This document shows, piece by piece, positions 46,337 through 58,929 of a stretch of 64,000 bases of DNA. The stretch comes from Dactylorhiza incarnata. Its lineage: Eukaryota; Streptophyta; Magnoliopsida; Asparagales; Orchidaceae. Within the stretch, counting starts at the first letter, position 1, and each line of letters opens with the position of its first letter. The position numbers were made by a program, and so were the translations under genes. The notes beneath the pieces are model-generated. The model saw only the letters and a list, made by a program, of their open reading frames with translations, was not told where the DNA came from and did no database searches. The stretch is from positions 372,001 through 436,000 of the forward strand of contig JAWHQI010000276.1 in the NCBI GenBank assembly GCA_033032865.1, given 5' to 3'.

Positions 46337-49300
46337 TGTAACATCCCATTTCGTGCTAGACCCCTCGGAGACGTGTTGACTCACCTTGGGTCGGTTTTGG
46401 GCTTTCCAGTGCGTGCTCGGATTTGGATTAATTGGGGGAACAGAATGACAATATTGTTGTAGGAAATATTATAATGACCGGAAAATATAATAAAATTAGA
46501 ACTTATAAATTTGAACTTAAGAACTAATTTGATATTGCCGTTCGACGAATTTCTTAGAATTCGTCGATCTCAGAATGTTGCCTCCGTTCGACGAAATTCT
46601 CAGATTTCGTCGATCTTAGAAAGTTGGAGCAGCCCTCGACAGATTAATATTATTTAGCGCTCGACAAATTAAATTAGGCAGCGCTCGACGAATTAATATT
46701 AGGCAGCGCTCGACAAATTAATTTAGGCAGCGCTCGACGAATTAATAGTAGGCAGCGCTCAACAAATTAAATTAGGCAGCGCTCGACGAATTAATATTAG
46801 GCAGCGCTCGACGAATTAATATTAGGCAGCGCTCAACAAATTAAATTAGGCGGCGCTCGACGAAAATCCCAGCGCTCGACAAATATATTATTCCAGTCGA
46901 TCGATGATCGATGAAAATTGAAGCATTCGACGAATTTTCTGTTCCCGTTCAACGAATCTGGGCATTTTTCTTACGTCGTCCGATAAAGCCTGAATGCTTA
47001 TATTTTAAGCTAGAAGTGGAATTAAAGTCAATAAATGGCAGACAGATGTCTTGGAACTTGGGGATTTCATTAAATGTTCATTAATGTACTCTCTCTTCTC
47101 TCTTAACCAAAAGAGCTTCTGGCCTGATTACCCGATAGGTCTTCTTCTTCTTATCTTCATCTTTTTCTTCCTCTCCTCCTTCGTCTTCCTCTCACTTCAG
47201 GGAAATTAGTTGGGGGAAATCATTGAAGGAGCAAAGCTAGGAGGGAGATTTGGAGCTTGGCTGACCACCACCCGGCTGCCATGAAGATGAGCTCCATCCA
47301 TGGCCGTAAAATAAGGTGACTTCCGCCCCCTCTCCCTTGGTGCTAGCGTCCTAGATCACAATAGGAGAGATGAAGGCTCAAGAGAGCTTCTCGTGTGAGC
47401 TTTAATGGAGTTTCCTTAGGAAGACCAAGCCGGAACCTCAAATTTAGGGCATCATTCGCCGCGAGGTTTTAGGAATCATTTCTTCTCTTCAAGAAGAAGA
47501 GATTTGATTTGGTGCAAACCCATGGTCGTTGAGGGAGAGTGAGGGGAATGTCATTTAGGGTTTTAACCTAACCCCTATTTGGGAAAGATGATGAATAGCC
47601 ATGTATTTATTAGGGTTGTTAATTATATATTTGTGCGATAAATGTGATGACAGCCCCCCCCCCCCCCTGCTAAAGATGTTTTCAATTTATAATTTTGCAC
47701 TTGGTTGTTAAGGAAAACTGTGCGCAGCTGGGTTCAAGCCAATTTTTAGGCTTGATCCCACTGGATTTAGTCTTCCTGCTCAACATGGAAGTTATAGCCC
47801 TCGGAAAGATATTTCCAATGATAGGTTCCCCATTTTCTGAAGTGACCTGTAGCTCCCTAATGGTCCAGTCGAGTGGACTGTCCAGAAAGCTAGAATGGGT
47901 TTAGTGAATGCTGTTTTTGCTGTCCAGATTTCTGCAGTTGACTTCATAGCAGATTTTTGGTAGGACCCACTTAGATCTGGGTTTAGGAATCAACAGGAAT
48001 GCTGTAGCCCTTGATGTTAGATTTCCAAATTGGGGTGGATCATAATGTTTGGACATCTGTAGCTCCCAGAAATCCAGTTTTAGTAAACTGTGTCATAACA
48101 CTTCCGATCTCAGTATTTTGTGAATTTCTCTTATTATATTGGTTGGATGCTCATGAAAATTGGTGGAGACATAGGTGATAACAATATGTACATCCCTGTT
48201 GAAATTCATAATATATGATTAAGTAGTATTAAAGTTATTGTCATGTTATTTCATAACTTGAAGGGGATATAAATGCTGAATGTGAAGCCTGTTTGGGCCG
48301 GAATTTTATATGAATCATGTATATGCTAGCATTGGCTTGTGATAATGATTTCAGATTTATTTCTGTTAAGATGACTCCTTGAATGAACCTTCAATTGTAG
48401 ATTTTTGTGGAATCGTAAAAAGGACATTTATGAATTAATATTCATATCGCTTGATAATCTATTGGATGGTGTAGATTGGTGATAACCTCTCCATAAGGTT
48501 GATAGCATTAATCGTGTTGAAACACGTTGTGATTTGTTCATAAGACGATTGAATATTGGAGATAAGTTCGGGCTTACATATTTAGTAGAATATGAACATG
48601 ACGTGGTACGCACAAGTAGTCCTACAGGATCTTGTAGAGTAATTTCCATGATATACACTCGCTACTGCATAGAGTCATGATTGCTCGGTATGGGTAGCAT
48701 TGATGGATTAGTGTGGATTATAAGATATGGTTATATCTTCTGGTGAAATGTTAAGGACCCGGTGGTTGGGGTCCTTGGATGCTAATTAGCATCGGTTGAG
48801 TTGGTATGATGTGAAAGATAAGAAGGCTCCATTCGTGAGTCCTTGGGTGCATGATAGCACGGTTTATGCATGGGAATCACATGAAGGTGCATGGTTCACA
48901 CATGGTGGTGTAGTGATCATGGTTGGAGGATTACTTGTGGCGGGTCTATGGGCTTGCTAGTCATGACACCGACAGAAGCTGGCAGTTAGACTCTAGACCG
49001 GTTGGGTTGGACTCTTGGTGCTCACCTACCCAAGTCCCCTTCTGTGTCCTTGGAGGCTCCGTTGTGTGTTCTTAGCGTCGAGCAGTACACAGGGGCTCCG
49101 CTGTGTGTTCTTAGCATTGAGGTGTACATAGGCCTAGGTCTGGTAGTGTTCATACCCACCTAGTTGTGGAGGAGCCCGTTCCACAGTCTCCGTCTGGCCA
49201 CGACGCGAGGTGCCTGAGTGGTTAACTACCCTCGAAAAGTGGGAACTACAGGTCTATGTCGACATAGCAAAATTCATGGGTGAGTTCACCATATCATAAT

Positions 49301-50194
49301 CATTGCATTACATTCATCCTTCATAATCATAGCATTGCACCGCATCAGGTCCATCATATAAATTAGTATGGGTTCTTTTATATGATGGGTCCCATATTGG
49401 AAACCTTAACTTATAAGTTTGTATGGGCATTCATATAAGTTAAGGTACGATATGAACTGCTTACTTCAGTACTTGTTCACTAGTTGCTTACATTCTGTCA
49501 TTGCCTTATACTTGTTAGTTGTGCTTATTATACCTGTTACTAGTACTTGCATTTATAACCATTGCTACTTATATAATTATGAACAACGTAGTTAGTGTCA
49601 TTGCAAGTACTTGGCTACTTTTACAACCGACATATATGAACAACCATTCCTGTCACCTGCTTGTATATATTATTGCTTATATTGCGGCTTTTCTTCCTTT
49701 CCTTCCGCCCGGTGCCTTGGAGTCGTCGGGGGAGCGGATGTGAAGCCACTTAGTCTTTATGATTAACGGTTGCTACGTCCCTGTTTTTAGGAGTGTTCCT
49801 TAGAGTAACAGTGCACGGTGCTGGAGGAGGATAGTCAGGTCAGGATGACAGGGTCGGAGACCATGATACCTTGGCTGCCGTCAGTGACAGAGGCGAGTGA
49901 GTGTTTTGAGATGTAGCCCTTGGGGCATTTAGCTTGATACTCTGATGATTTGCTGGGGCTTGTGTAGCCTTCTGTCTTTCTTGTACTTATTGTTTGGACT
50001 TTATTACTTATTGTGAATCTATAGCTTTTAATGCTTTCTTTTGTTGATGGGTTGGCGTTGTTTAGTTGGTTTGGCCGGCAGGATAAGCATCTTGTGGGGG
50101 AGGCTAGCTCGTGTGCTGGCGCTTCCGCAAGGCGGCTGTCCTGGGCATAAGACTCCCCTCGGCCGTGACTTGTGTTCCGGGAGGGGGTCTTACA
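46337..50194 (+). repeat. B 3' LTR (3,858 bp)
   Basis: Same ends and layout as 38340-42225, with the minisatellite at 46629-46905, a C14 run at 47654-47667 and scattered substitutions. The end GGGGGTCTTACA is followed by the TTTTA target copy. Confidence 0.92.
46629..46905. repeat. Minisatellite, B 3' LTR
   Basis: Counterpart of 38648-38925, with a similar number of units and a different order of the two unit types, which suggests repeat turnover since insertion. Confidence 0.9.
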
Positions 50195-50199
50195 TTTTA

Positions 50200-51639
50200 C
50201 CCGTATACCTTGTGAATCAAACTCCACCTAGAAAGTGATTGAAAGTTATCTTACAAACATTGATACTAATAATGATTGGTTAGCATATACTCTTAAAAGT
50301 TTAAGAGTACACCCCCTTAATTTTTGAGGATAATTGGAACATAGCTTGATCAGTCCCATCCATGTTAAGAACTAGATAAGTTGTAGAGTTGAAATGATTG
50401 ATTACCCAGGTGAACAGGAAGGAATTATAATATGAAGGTGTTGAGAAACTTTATTGATGGTTTGTCTACCCTTATAAACAAGAGCTTTATTCACCAAAAA
50501 ATGATGTATTCTGAAACACGTATTTTCCTGGAATGAGGAAAGACAACATAGGTTTTATGACACACTGTGAGGCTTGTCAGCTGGTGAAGACCAGGTGCAA
50601 GAGTCTTTGGGGAACTACTATAGTCCTACCCGTGTTAGAGTGGAGCTCGAGGATATAATTATGGATTTCATACACAGGTTACCCCATCCCCACTCCGGGC
50701 ACAAGTTTATTTGGAACATCGAGGATAGATTGACCAAGGTAGCTAGGGTCGCCCCGGGCCGGAAGGACGCTCCCGTGGATTTTTGATGAGATTTGATGAG
50801 ATGTTTATCCATTATCGTAGTGTACCCAGGATGATCATGTCGGATCAGGATGGACAGTTTACGTACAATGACTGAAGATCAGTCCAGGCTTATCTGGGCT
50901 CCTGGTTGATATTCAGTATATCTTTCCACCCTTAGAGGGATGGTGGCTCAAGAATCCACTGTCTTGGATCCGGGATGAGGATCCCAAGGCACTCAGCTCG
51001 GAATTTATGGAGGACATTGATGCCCAGGTGCGACTGATTTGAGTTAGGATGCTGGAAGCCCAGAATAGGCAGTCCAAGTATTACGATGTGCGGCATCATG
51101 CAGTAGAGTTCCAGGTTGGAGACTTGGTATCCCTGAAGATACGTCTAATGCATGGAGTCTCACGGGTACGTGGTCGGAAGAAGCTCAGTCTAAGATAAAT
51201 GGGGCTCTTCAGGATCCTGGAGTGGATCGGCCCGTTGGCTTATAGACTAGAGATACCGCTGGAGGTAGCGGGTTTGCATGACATCTTTCACGTCCCCTCC
51301 CTTAGGAGGGATCTACTATGGCTAGAGCAGCAGATATCTATTACGAATGGGCCAGTAACTTCTAACCGATCAGTTTGCGTGGAGCCGGTCAGGATAGACG
51401 ATACGATGGTGCGAGTCTTGCGGCGCAAGAAGGTTCCGTAGGTAAAAGACATGTGGTAAAATCATGGACAGGAGCACACCTGGGATTCATTGAACTTGAT
51501 GCAATAGAATTATCTAGAGCTCTTCGTGTCAGGTATAATTTATTTCTTAAGGGATGCTACATTCATACACTTGTCGTGGAAGCTCCGCAGGCCTAACCTG
51601 AATTTCAGGGACGAAATTACTTTTTTGTTTATTGGGATT
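50200..51639 (+). pseudogene. A internal region, resumed: leader tail and integrase remnant
   Basis: After about 330 nt of leader, integrase-like sequence starts near 50530: HCEACQLVKTRC (finger), DFIHRLPHPHSGHKFIW and DRLTKVA (core start, open frame to 50786), then MSDQDGQF near 50840, a carboxyl part with GDLVSLK at about 51120, and GPLAYRLEIPLEVAGLHDIFH to VRVLRRKKVP (51220-51441). Stops and shifts separate the pieces. The chain ends with TTTCAGGGACGAAATTAC, the usual lead-in to a polypurine tract, but then TTTTTTGTTTATTGGGAT instead of purines before the 3' LTR. The same leader-to-integrase junction occurs in A'. Confidence 0.85.
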
Positions 51640-54600
51640 TGTAACATCCCCCAAACAACTAGACCCCTAGAGTTGTTTTATCATGACTACATCATGACAA
51701 AACCCTAGGAATCTTGAAGGGACCACTTGGCCTTAGCCAAGAAGAAAGAAACCATAGTGGTCTACAAATAGCAATTTCTAGTTAACAAGCATAGGGTTGG
51801 ACTTAAGGGCCTTACTATGACCCTTTGACCACACCATAGCATACCTAACCCTTTAGGGGTCCCCTTAGAGCACTAAGGACCCATTGGGGTCAACCAAAGT
51901 GGTCAAGTTGACCAAAGTCAACATTAACCCTAAATTGGTCAATGTAGCCTAATTAGGGTCAATTGACCTCCACCATACCAAATTGTCCTTTCCCCTACCC
52001 TTAGAAGGTTATTAGGGACCCAATGTACCAAAAATCCCCAACATGGGGCCACCAATTTGGCCAATTTGATCAATGTCAACTCCACCCTAAATTTAGGTCA
52101 AAATGACCTATTTGAACTAATCAAGCCCAATCCACTTAGGCTAGGCCTAATTGGAGTAGACCAATAGCTTAGGAGACTGATAATTACTAGGAGATGCTAC
52201 TCAATTTCTATAAATGATGACTAGGAGAGAGAAACCTCATTTTCCCCAAACATGGAGGAGAGAGAAAGAGAAGGGGAAATGACATTCATGGCTTAGGGAG
52301 ATCAATACCCACCAATTCCTCCTCCAATGTCTCCATTCAGTTTACCCAATCAATTTGGAGGAGTTTAATGTCCTTTTCCAGCCACAAAGAGGGGAAATTT
52401 GGGGAGTTTTCACTTGGCCAAAAATAGCCATTAATGGCCATTCATGGAAATTAGGAGTTACACCCTTCCCCCTCCCCAATTAAGCCATATAACTCCTTCA
52501 GTGGATGGATAGGAGGAGTTTCCCCACATTACCTAAAGAAATCGATCCCCCAAGACAGGAGTTGACATGGAACCCAAAGGCTTAAGGCCGGCCATGGAGG
52601 ACCACCCAATCGGCAAGCTTTAAGCCTACATACAGGTCTAGTTCTTCTACTCTCTCCCTGTGGATAGATCTCAACAGGTTGGCTGCAAGGATTGGGTCCA
52701 ATTGGTCCCTAATCGGGTAGGCCAAAAGCTCCATTTTGGATCTTTAATTCTGCCTCCATACCCCTGTTCCGGCCACCTCCGGCCGGCCAACCACCGCTAA
52801 TCGCCAGCCACCACCTCAACGAAGGTGGTAGTGGCATTGGCCGGCCGGTGCGGCGCTCAGGTGGCCGAGAAAACTGGGTGAAGGAGGACCAGGCGCGGGC
52901 ATTCAGGACCCTTGGATGAAGGTAGAAGACGACCAGGAGCCACTTGATCTGCGCCAATATCTGTGCTGAGATCAAATAAATATGTTATGTTATTATTTGT
53001 ATTTATGTCACATTTCATGCAGTACCTTAGTTTATGTAATAAAAATACTTACTGCCCTCTGCTGAAAATGTGGCCAACACCAAAGTGATAGCCCTTGGTG
53101 TGTTCTTTAATCTAAAATTTGTTTCAGCCCAAAAGGAGAAATGTAGCTCCCTATAGTGTCATTTTGGTGTGACTTGTCCCTAGGGTAGGACAGCCACTAT
53201 TTCTTGAATAACTTTTGATAGGGAAATGATATTGACTTGAAAATTGAAACATAGGCTATTTGTACCTACACCCTTAACATATCCAAAGATGGGAATTTTT
53301 GGAGAACATTTTTCTAAGGTTTTGTAAAAATTTAATAATTCATATATTAATTAATTATAGGGTCTAATGACCTCCAATCCACTCCAAATTCTGGTGGGTG
53401 CTTCTTAGGGTCATTATATGACCCAGGTACAAATTTCAACCCAATTGGGACTGATTTGTTTGGGTAATTAGTTAACCCAAGTTTGATCAAACTATGTCAA
53501 ACTTGGTCAAAAGTGCACATGGTGGAATTAGGTGTTCAAACCTCATCAAAGTGATGTGAAACTTTGGCCACTGGTTTAGGATCACATAAAACACCCCCAT
53601 GAGTGATTTGGGGTAATGTTGGGTGGATATTCCCTAGGACCCTAGTTCTAACCCTAGGGTTGCACTTTGAGCCTAGTGAAGGACATATGCTCCTATAACC
53701 TTGAATGGTCATGGAACTTGCTAGATAAGTACATAGGGTGTAAATATGCCCTAGGAAATTTTATTAGAATTTTAGTAACAATTCTTCTCTCTGAATTAGA
53801 TTATAACCTTTTTAGGGCACTTTTTTATAAGAGAGATTTACGTGCTCAATTTATCTTGGAAGTTGATGAAAGTTTGGTAGTGCTCTTATAATCATGATTT
53901 AAATCTCTGGTAATTTTTGTATAATTTTTGAATGGGTTGATTGAGTACTTCATTCACAAGTCAACTATTTTTCCTTAAGATTAAGAAAAATAAATGAGAG
54001 CCAAATATTCTCTGGAAAATTGTGAAACTTGGTGATAGGGCAGTTAGGGCATTAGAAAGCTCTATAAATTTCTGTAAATTTTTTGGAATTATTTATCAGT
54101 AGGTTACTTCACAATGCTCCCTAGTTTGGATTTACTTGAAATATTTATTTACATAACTAAATGGTCTTGATAAATTATGAAACTCTGTAAGTAAACTTTT
54201 CTGCTCATTATAGAGGTCTAGTAATTTTGCCATAACTTTTAGACAAGTATTTTTGGTGGTTCTTTCTTTAATTTCTAATTTTGGATAACTATTCAAAATT
54301 ATAATTAGAGGTGAATACATTGTTGTAAATTTGTTACATTCTATATTTATTGTTATTTTGATATCATAGATTTTCTATAATTTTGTGGAGTCCAAATTAT
54401 AAGAAGATCTTACAGTTCATGTTCAATTTCATACTTTGCCAATGTTGGAGAAATTATAATAATGCCAAATTTAATAAGGAAAAATATGATTCTCTGGATT
54501 TAGTCTTACAAAGTCATGATAGACCTCTAGTAAATATCTTGAGTCATTTGGATGAATATTTGCAGTACCTCCTCTCATACAACTCAATTGGTCTGCGTAT

Positions 54601-56340
54601 AGTAAGACTGTAAAACTGATTAAATTGAAGACCAGTAGGTTGGAATGCAAGGTTGTTGGTGTACCTAGCCTAGTTGAAGAGATTGAAGGTCACCAAAAAG
54701 GAGTTTAGGTGATGAGAGTGTGCTTGGTGAGTTAATGGTAAAGTTGCGCTCGGGATTGACGAAAGATCGTCTTTCCTGTGGGGAGTCAGAAATCACTTAG
54801 GGGGTTAATCCAAGTGTAATGCTAAGAGGGATATTCTTATGGGTAGGTACCAACAATATTATGTATCTTGTGAAAGGGAGCTTTGGGGTGTCATCCCATC
54901 ATAGCTCCTAGTACCGATGCGAGCCCCTCACAGGGTAGACCTCGGGAAGTCCAAGATTAACCATAAATTGTAGGAGAAGATGTTGTTCAAGATTAACTTA
55001 ATAATGCACACACCCACACCCCGTGGTTACGAGAGGTTAGTTGGTTTGGTTTTACAAGCGGTAGGCTCGGTGGTTGTAGTAGCAGACTAGTTAGTCCGGT
55101 GAGCTTGTGACTCAGTAATGCTTGTTGGTACGGACGGGTTGGTCCGGTGAGGCATTGGCACGGAAGGTTATGGTGACGGTCAGGTTAGCTTGGGGAGCTT
55201 ATGGCTCAGAGATAGATGGTAAACATGGTTGCATGTGCATAAATGTGGTTATTCAGTATTGGGCGGTCATTCACACCGACGTCAATACGTTGACTCGGCA
55301 AGTGTGGGATTTGCACTTGGCCATGAAAGTCTGGTGGTCCAGCCAGTAAGAGTACGCAGATGCTTCGCAGTTTTGCGTTGAGACGTACGATAGGTCTAGG
55401 TTAGGTAGTGTGAATACTAACCTAGAGGTGGGCGAGGCCCAACCCACAACATCTGTTTGCCACTACGGGAGTATCCTGGTCGTCTTGCTAGCTCCAAAAA
55501 GGGGGAACTAAAGGTCTGCACACATAGAGTCGAAGTGTGTGAGTTGCACTTGTGTGGGCATAACATAAACTTTATTACTCTGCATGTCATGGCATAAGCA
55601 TTGCATTTCAACCCCTACCCTATCAGATAAATTGGTTATGGGACTTTTTATATGATAGGCCATGCTAAACGACCCCTTGGTCTATAGGTTTTTATAGGCA
55701 TTCCTATAAAGCAATGGTTACATTTCTATTGTGTACCTATCAGAACTTACTGTTCTTTACTTGCCCTTTACCACGCTCTATTATTGCTTCATATATCTAT
55801 ATACACATGTGTAGTTGTAGACATTTCCTCTAGACAGATCCGACGTCATCTGCTTTGTTTTATACCCCTTGCTGTCCTCTGCTTCATCCTCCCACACGGT
55901 GCCTAGGAGCCATTGGGGGAGGGGTGGGGAACATAAGGCTTAGTCTTTTTGACTAACAGCTGGTGGACCATATCATTTTAGGAGATCGAGGATATGCAAC
56001 AGCACTAGAGGACAGTGCAGATGGAGACGGGCCAGTCTAGTACAGGAGCACCATTTTCAGGATCAGTGACTGATTAGTAGTTTGCTTCCGCGAGTGACCT
56101 TGTAGTGAAGATATGATGTACTGGCATGAGCCCTTTATTATTATAACCTTTGTTATCATTTATTCAGTTATATCGTTTGGACATTTATATATATAGCATG
56201 TGATTTGTGGACTTGAACTTCTATTTGTTCATTTATACTTTTCTTCTTCTGTTTTCGATATGGCCGGCAGGATCGGCGCTTTGTAGTGGCGGCCTTCTCG
56301 TGTGTTGGTGTCACCGCAAAGCGGCGGTTCTGGGCATAAG
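51640..56340 (+). repeat. A 3' LTR, truncated near its end by C
   Basis: Aligns with the 5' LTR along its length and provides the empty sites that date D and the Harbinger-like element as later than A. It ends at GGGCATAAG (56340), where the 5' copy continues with ACCCAGTTTTG; C is inserted here. I see no gene in it. Confidence 0.92.
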
Positions 56341-58688
56341 TGTAACACCCCAAGAAGTCGTAGTTCAGCGAGTTAGGCGGAGAGGTGGTGCTGCGCTCGG
56401 AATAGGCTGGAAATGTCATAGCAGCTCTTCGCGCACGACCATTGTTTCTCTTCGCACATGACCAGTGATCGTGCGCCAGCGATCGTGCGTTAATTCGCAA
56501 GAAAACAGAGTTCTGTTGCGGTAAGCGCGTACGATCAGTGGAGGTGCTTCGCGCATGACCACTGACCGTGCGCCGGTGCTCGTGCGCCCTGTTTATTCTG
56601 CTCCACGAATTTTAGCGGAGAAGGAGATTGTTCTGGGTGCGGGTATGGGTGTGGTTTGCGAATAGTGGAGTTTGGGGTGCGAATAGGGGGTTGGGGTGCG
56701 GATAGCAGGGATGGGCTAGGGTTTTAATAAAACCCCTAGTACCTCCCCTCTCCCTCTCATTCCCGATCTCCCTCCCTCTTTCTCGTTCTTTTGGAGCAGC
56801 CGCAAAACCCACCTCCCGATCTCCTCCCTCCCCTTTTCTCTCGTTCGCACGGGAAGGCAGCGCCCCCTTCTTCTCTCGATCTCTCTCTCCCCGTCGGCCT
56901 AGAGTAAGGAGGAGCAGCCCCGATCTCTCCCCTCTCTCTCTCTCGTCGTCGGCTGGAGCAAGGAAGCCCGAACGAATGCCTTCCTCCCTTCTTCCCATCG
57001 CCGCCTAGGGCAAGGAGGACCCAGCTCCCCCTTCGCCTCCTCTCCCGTCGGTTGGTGCAAGGGCAGCAAAGCTCCTCCTCCTCTCTTTATCTCGGCCGCC
57101 GCCGGCTAGGAGAATGCCGACCCATTTGGGTTGGGTGTTGCTGTGTGCGCAACCGTGGAGCTCGTGCTTGGCCGGCGAAGTGCGAGGAAGAACTCACGTG
57201 GTCATTTCGGAGCTCGGACCGGTGTGCGGAAACCAAATCCGTGGCATTCAACCTATGGCTCCGAAGCGGATCGCAAGGGTAACGATTCTCTTTACCCTCA
57301 TTTGGACATGTTCTAGTCCGTTCCGTGCATCGTTGAGGCCCCTACCCAAAAGGGTGAGGTCGTGGCCTCCGACGGGTCGATTCGTGTTATCCCCGTCAAA
57401 TCTTGCATACATGTAGAGTCCATACGTGAAATGGACGTATGCGCGCTGTGTGAAGCCCATCCGAGACGGTTTGTCCGGATTGGTGATGCTTTTGGTATTA
57501 TGCGTGCCGGGGGAAAACTCCGTGTTGATATCCTGCTTCGTAGGACTAGAGGGTGCTACTGCATGCGCAGCAACGCCTGAGGGTGTGCCCCGGGGAGCAC
57601 CTGAAGTGAGAAACAGAAATGGGGTTTCTGTTCACTACCGCCGGCGTTAGCGTTATCGCTGAACGGTAGCTCCCAGAATTGATTCTGGTGATTTTGTTGT
57701 GCCCACCTATTGAGAGGACCTGAGGCCTGTGTGCCCGACCTGTGAGGGTGTCCTGGTGGATGACTTAGCAGCCCGTAGGGCCGGCTAATTTAGAATACCT
57801 GGGCTGAGGGGACGCCATACCCGCTCTTCGTGTTGTACAACGAGAGCTGTGAACAACGGGCATTTGGCGAACCTGAAACTGCACCATTGCAGCACCTGAC
57901 TAGTAAGGCTCGTACAGCACGTCGGGAGGCAATGGGAAAGAGTCTTCGAACTACGGATTGTTCACAATTAAAGTACGGGAGCGCCTTGGTATTCGGGCCA
58001 CCAACTTTAGCCTCGAAGGGCAAAGCCATCAAGAGTGGATGGTGGTGGAAGGCGGAGTACACCAAAGAGTGCCTGAGAGCACGGAACGTGGGGGCCATTC
58101 CCACGTTTGTGATGTTGCATATGTATGAACCGCTGTGGACTTTGCTACTCGCACTCTTATATATATATGCTCCTGAGACTGTTTTGCAGGGATGGTTAGA
58201 ACTTCCACCCCCTCGAAGGGGTGGGGTCGTTATAATTTGGTCAGTTTTAGCTGACCGTTGCCCTGTTTTGCCACCATTTTTGGTGGGCTTGTTGTACAGG
58301 TGCTGGACCGAGTGGGAACATAGCGGGCTCTTAGCGGGCTGAAGCCCTTGTGATGTTGCGGCCCTTGAAAGCCTTTTGATGTCCTTTGCTTTTCATGTAT
58401 GGCCGGCCTGCGCGCCGATGTTGGTAAACTGTAAGGCCGTCGTGCCTCTTTTGTTATGTAAAACCTTTTATTCTATTATTAGAAGTGGACATACCCGGGT
58501 ACGGGTTTTGGGGTTTATCCGGTCTCTCTCTCTCTTTTGCTTCCGCATAGAATGCTCTGAGTTAGGTTCGTTGTTTAGTGTCATTTGGTATTTCTATTAA
58601 GTGACGCTTCCGTTTGTTTTGTAGTATATGGCGTGGGGCCCCGGCCGGACCTTCTGTCATATGCTCCAGAACGGATGGCGGTGTTACA
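56341..58688 (+). repeat. C 5' LTR (2,348 bp)
   Basis: Starts TGTAACACCCCAAGAAG and ends GGCGGTGTTACA. The first 250 bp align with the start of the D LTR, including GCGCACGACCA and CACTGACCGTGCGCC dyads (56430-56590), but with one unit instead of a triplicated 93-bp array. The 170-codon frame at 57830-58342 has no recognisable domain and is left uncalled. Confidence 0.92.
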
Positions 58689-58691
58689 AAT

Positions 58692-58703
58692 TGGTATCAA
58701 CTT
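58692..58703 (+). other. Degenerate primer-binding site, C
   Basis: TGGTATCAACTT, three bases after the LTR end, matches the initiator-Met site for eight bases and then diverges. Confidence 0.75.
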
Positions 58704-58721
58704 CTAAGGTTTCCGTATCCT

Positions 58722-58760
58722 TCTAAGGAATTCGTGGACGAATTCTTTTAAGGGGTGGTG
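58722..58760 (+). other. Polypurine-tract-like segment inside the C leader
   Basis: GTGGACGAATTCTTTTAAGG continues into GGTGGTG. It closely resembles the D sequence before its 3' LTR (GAGGACGAAATTCTTTTAAG then GGGGGTGG), yet lies just after the C primer site. Confidence 0.65.
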
Positions 58761-58929
58761 AGCACGTGTGTGCGCTACCGTGTAGACGTAAAATAAACCC
58801 AAAAATGTCCACTTAGGAATAAAATGTAACAACAAACCAACAATTATTTTATGATTTTGGAACCTGAGTGTTCCTTTTGTTGTTAGTTGCGACTGTACTA
58901 TCGCCTAACTGTGTGTTGCACTTGTGTAG

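Larger units (their letters stand above)
38340..50194 (+). mobile_element. B: complete LARD-like retrotransposon without coding capacity
   Basis: 11,855-bp plus-strand element: LTRs 38340-42225 and 46337-50194, primer site 42228, internal region about 4.1 kb. TSD TTTTA at 38335-38339 and 50195-50199 is perfect. I find no gag, protease, RT, RNase H or integrase, even as remnants. Large LTRs around a conserved noncoding interior match the LARD class, so it must depend on another element's proteins. LTR ends, the primer-proximal leader and 5' LTR structure resemble A, so A and B are related families. The LTRs carry many mutual differences, so B is much older than D. Confidence 0.92.
21747..56340 (+). 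mobile_element. A: giant-LTR non-autonomous Ty3/gypsy derivative, carrying nested insertions
   Basis: Plus-strand element: 5' LTR 21747-36832 (interrupted by D and by a Harbinger-like element), primer site 36836, leader 36848-38339 (interrupted by B at 38340), resumed internal region 50200-51639 with an integrase remnant, and 3' LTR from 51640, itself interrupted by C at 56341. With insertions removed the 5' LTR is about 4.73 kb; 4.70 kb of the 3' LTR is seen before C. The internal region is only about 3 kb and lacks gag, protease, RT and RNase H. The last 40 or so bases of the 3' LTR and the second target copy should lie beyond C. Confidence 0.9.

Noticed and set aside
57830..58342. 170-codon frame in the C LTR
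   Set aside because: Located in U3-R sequence of an LTR, without a counterpart that I can see in the D LTR and without a domain.
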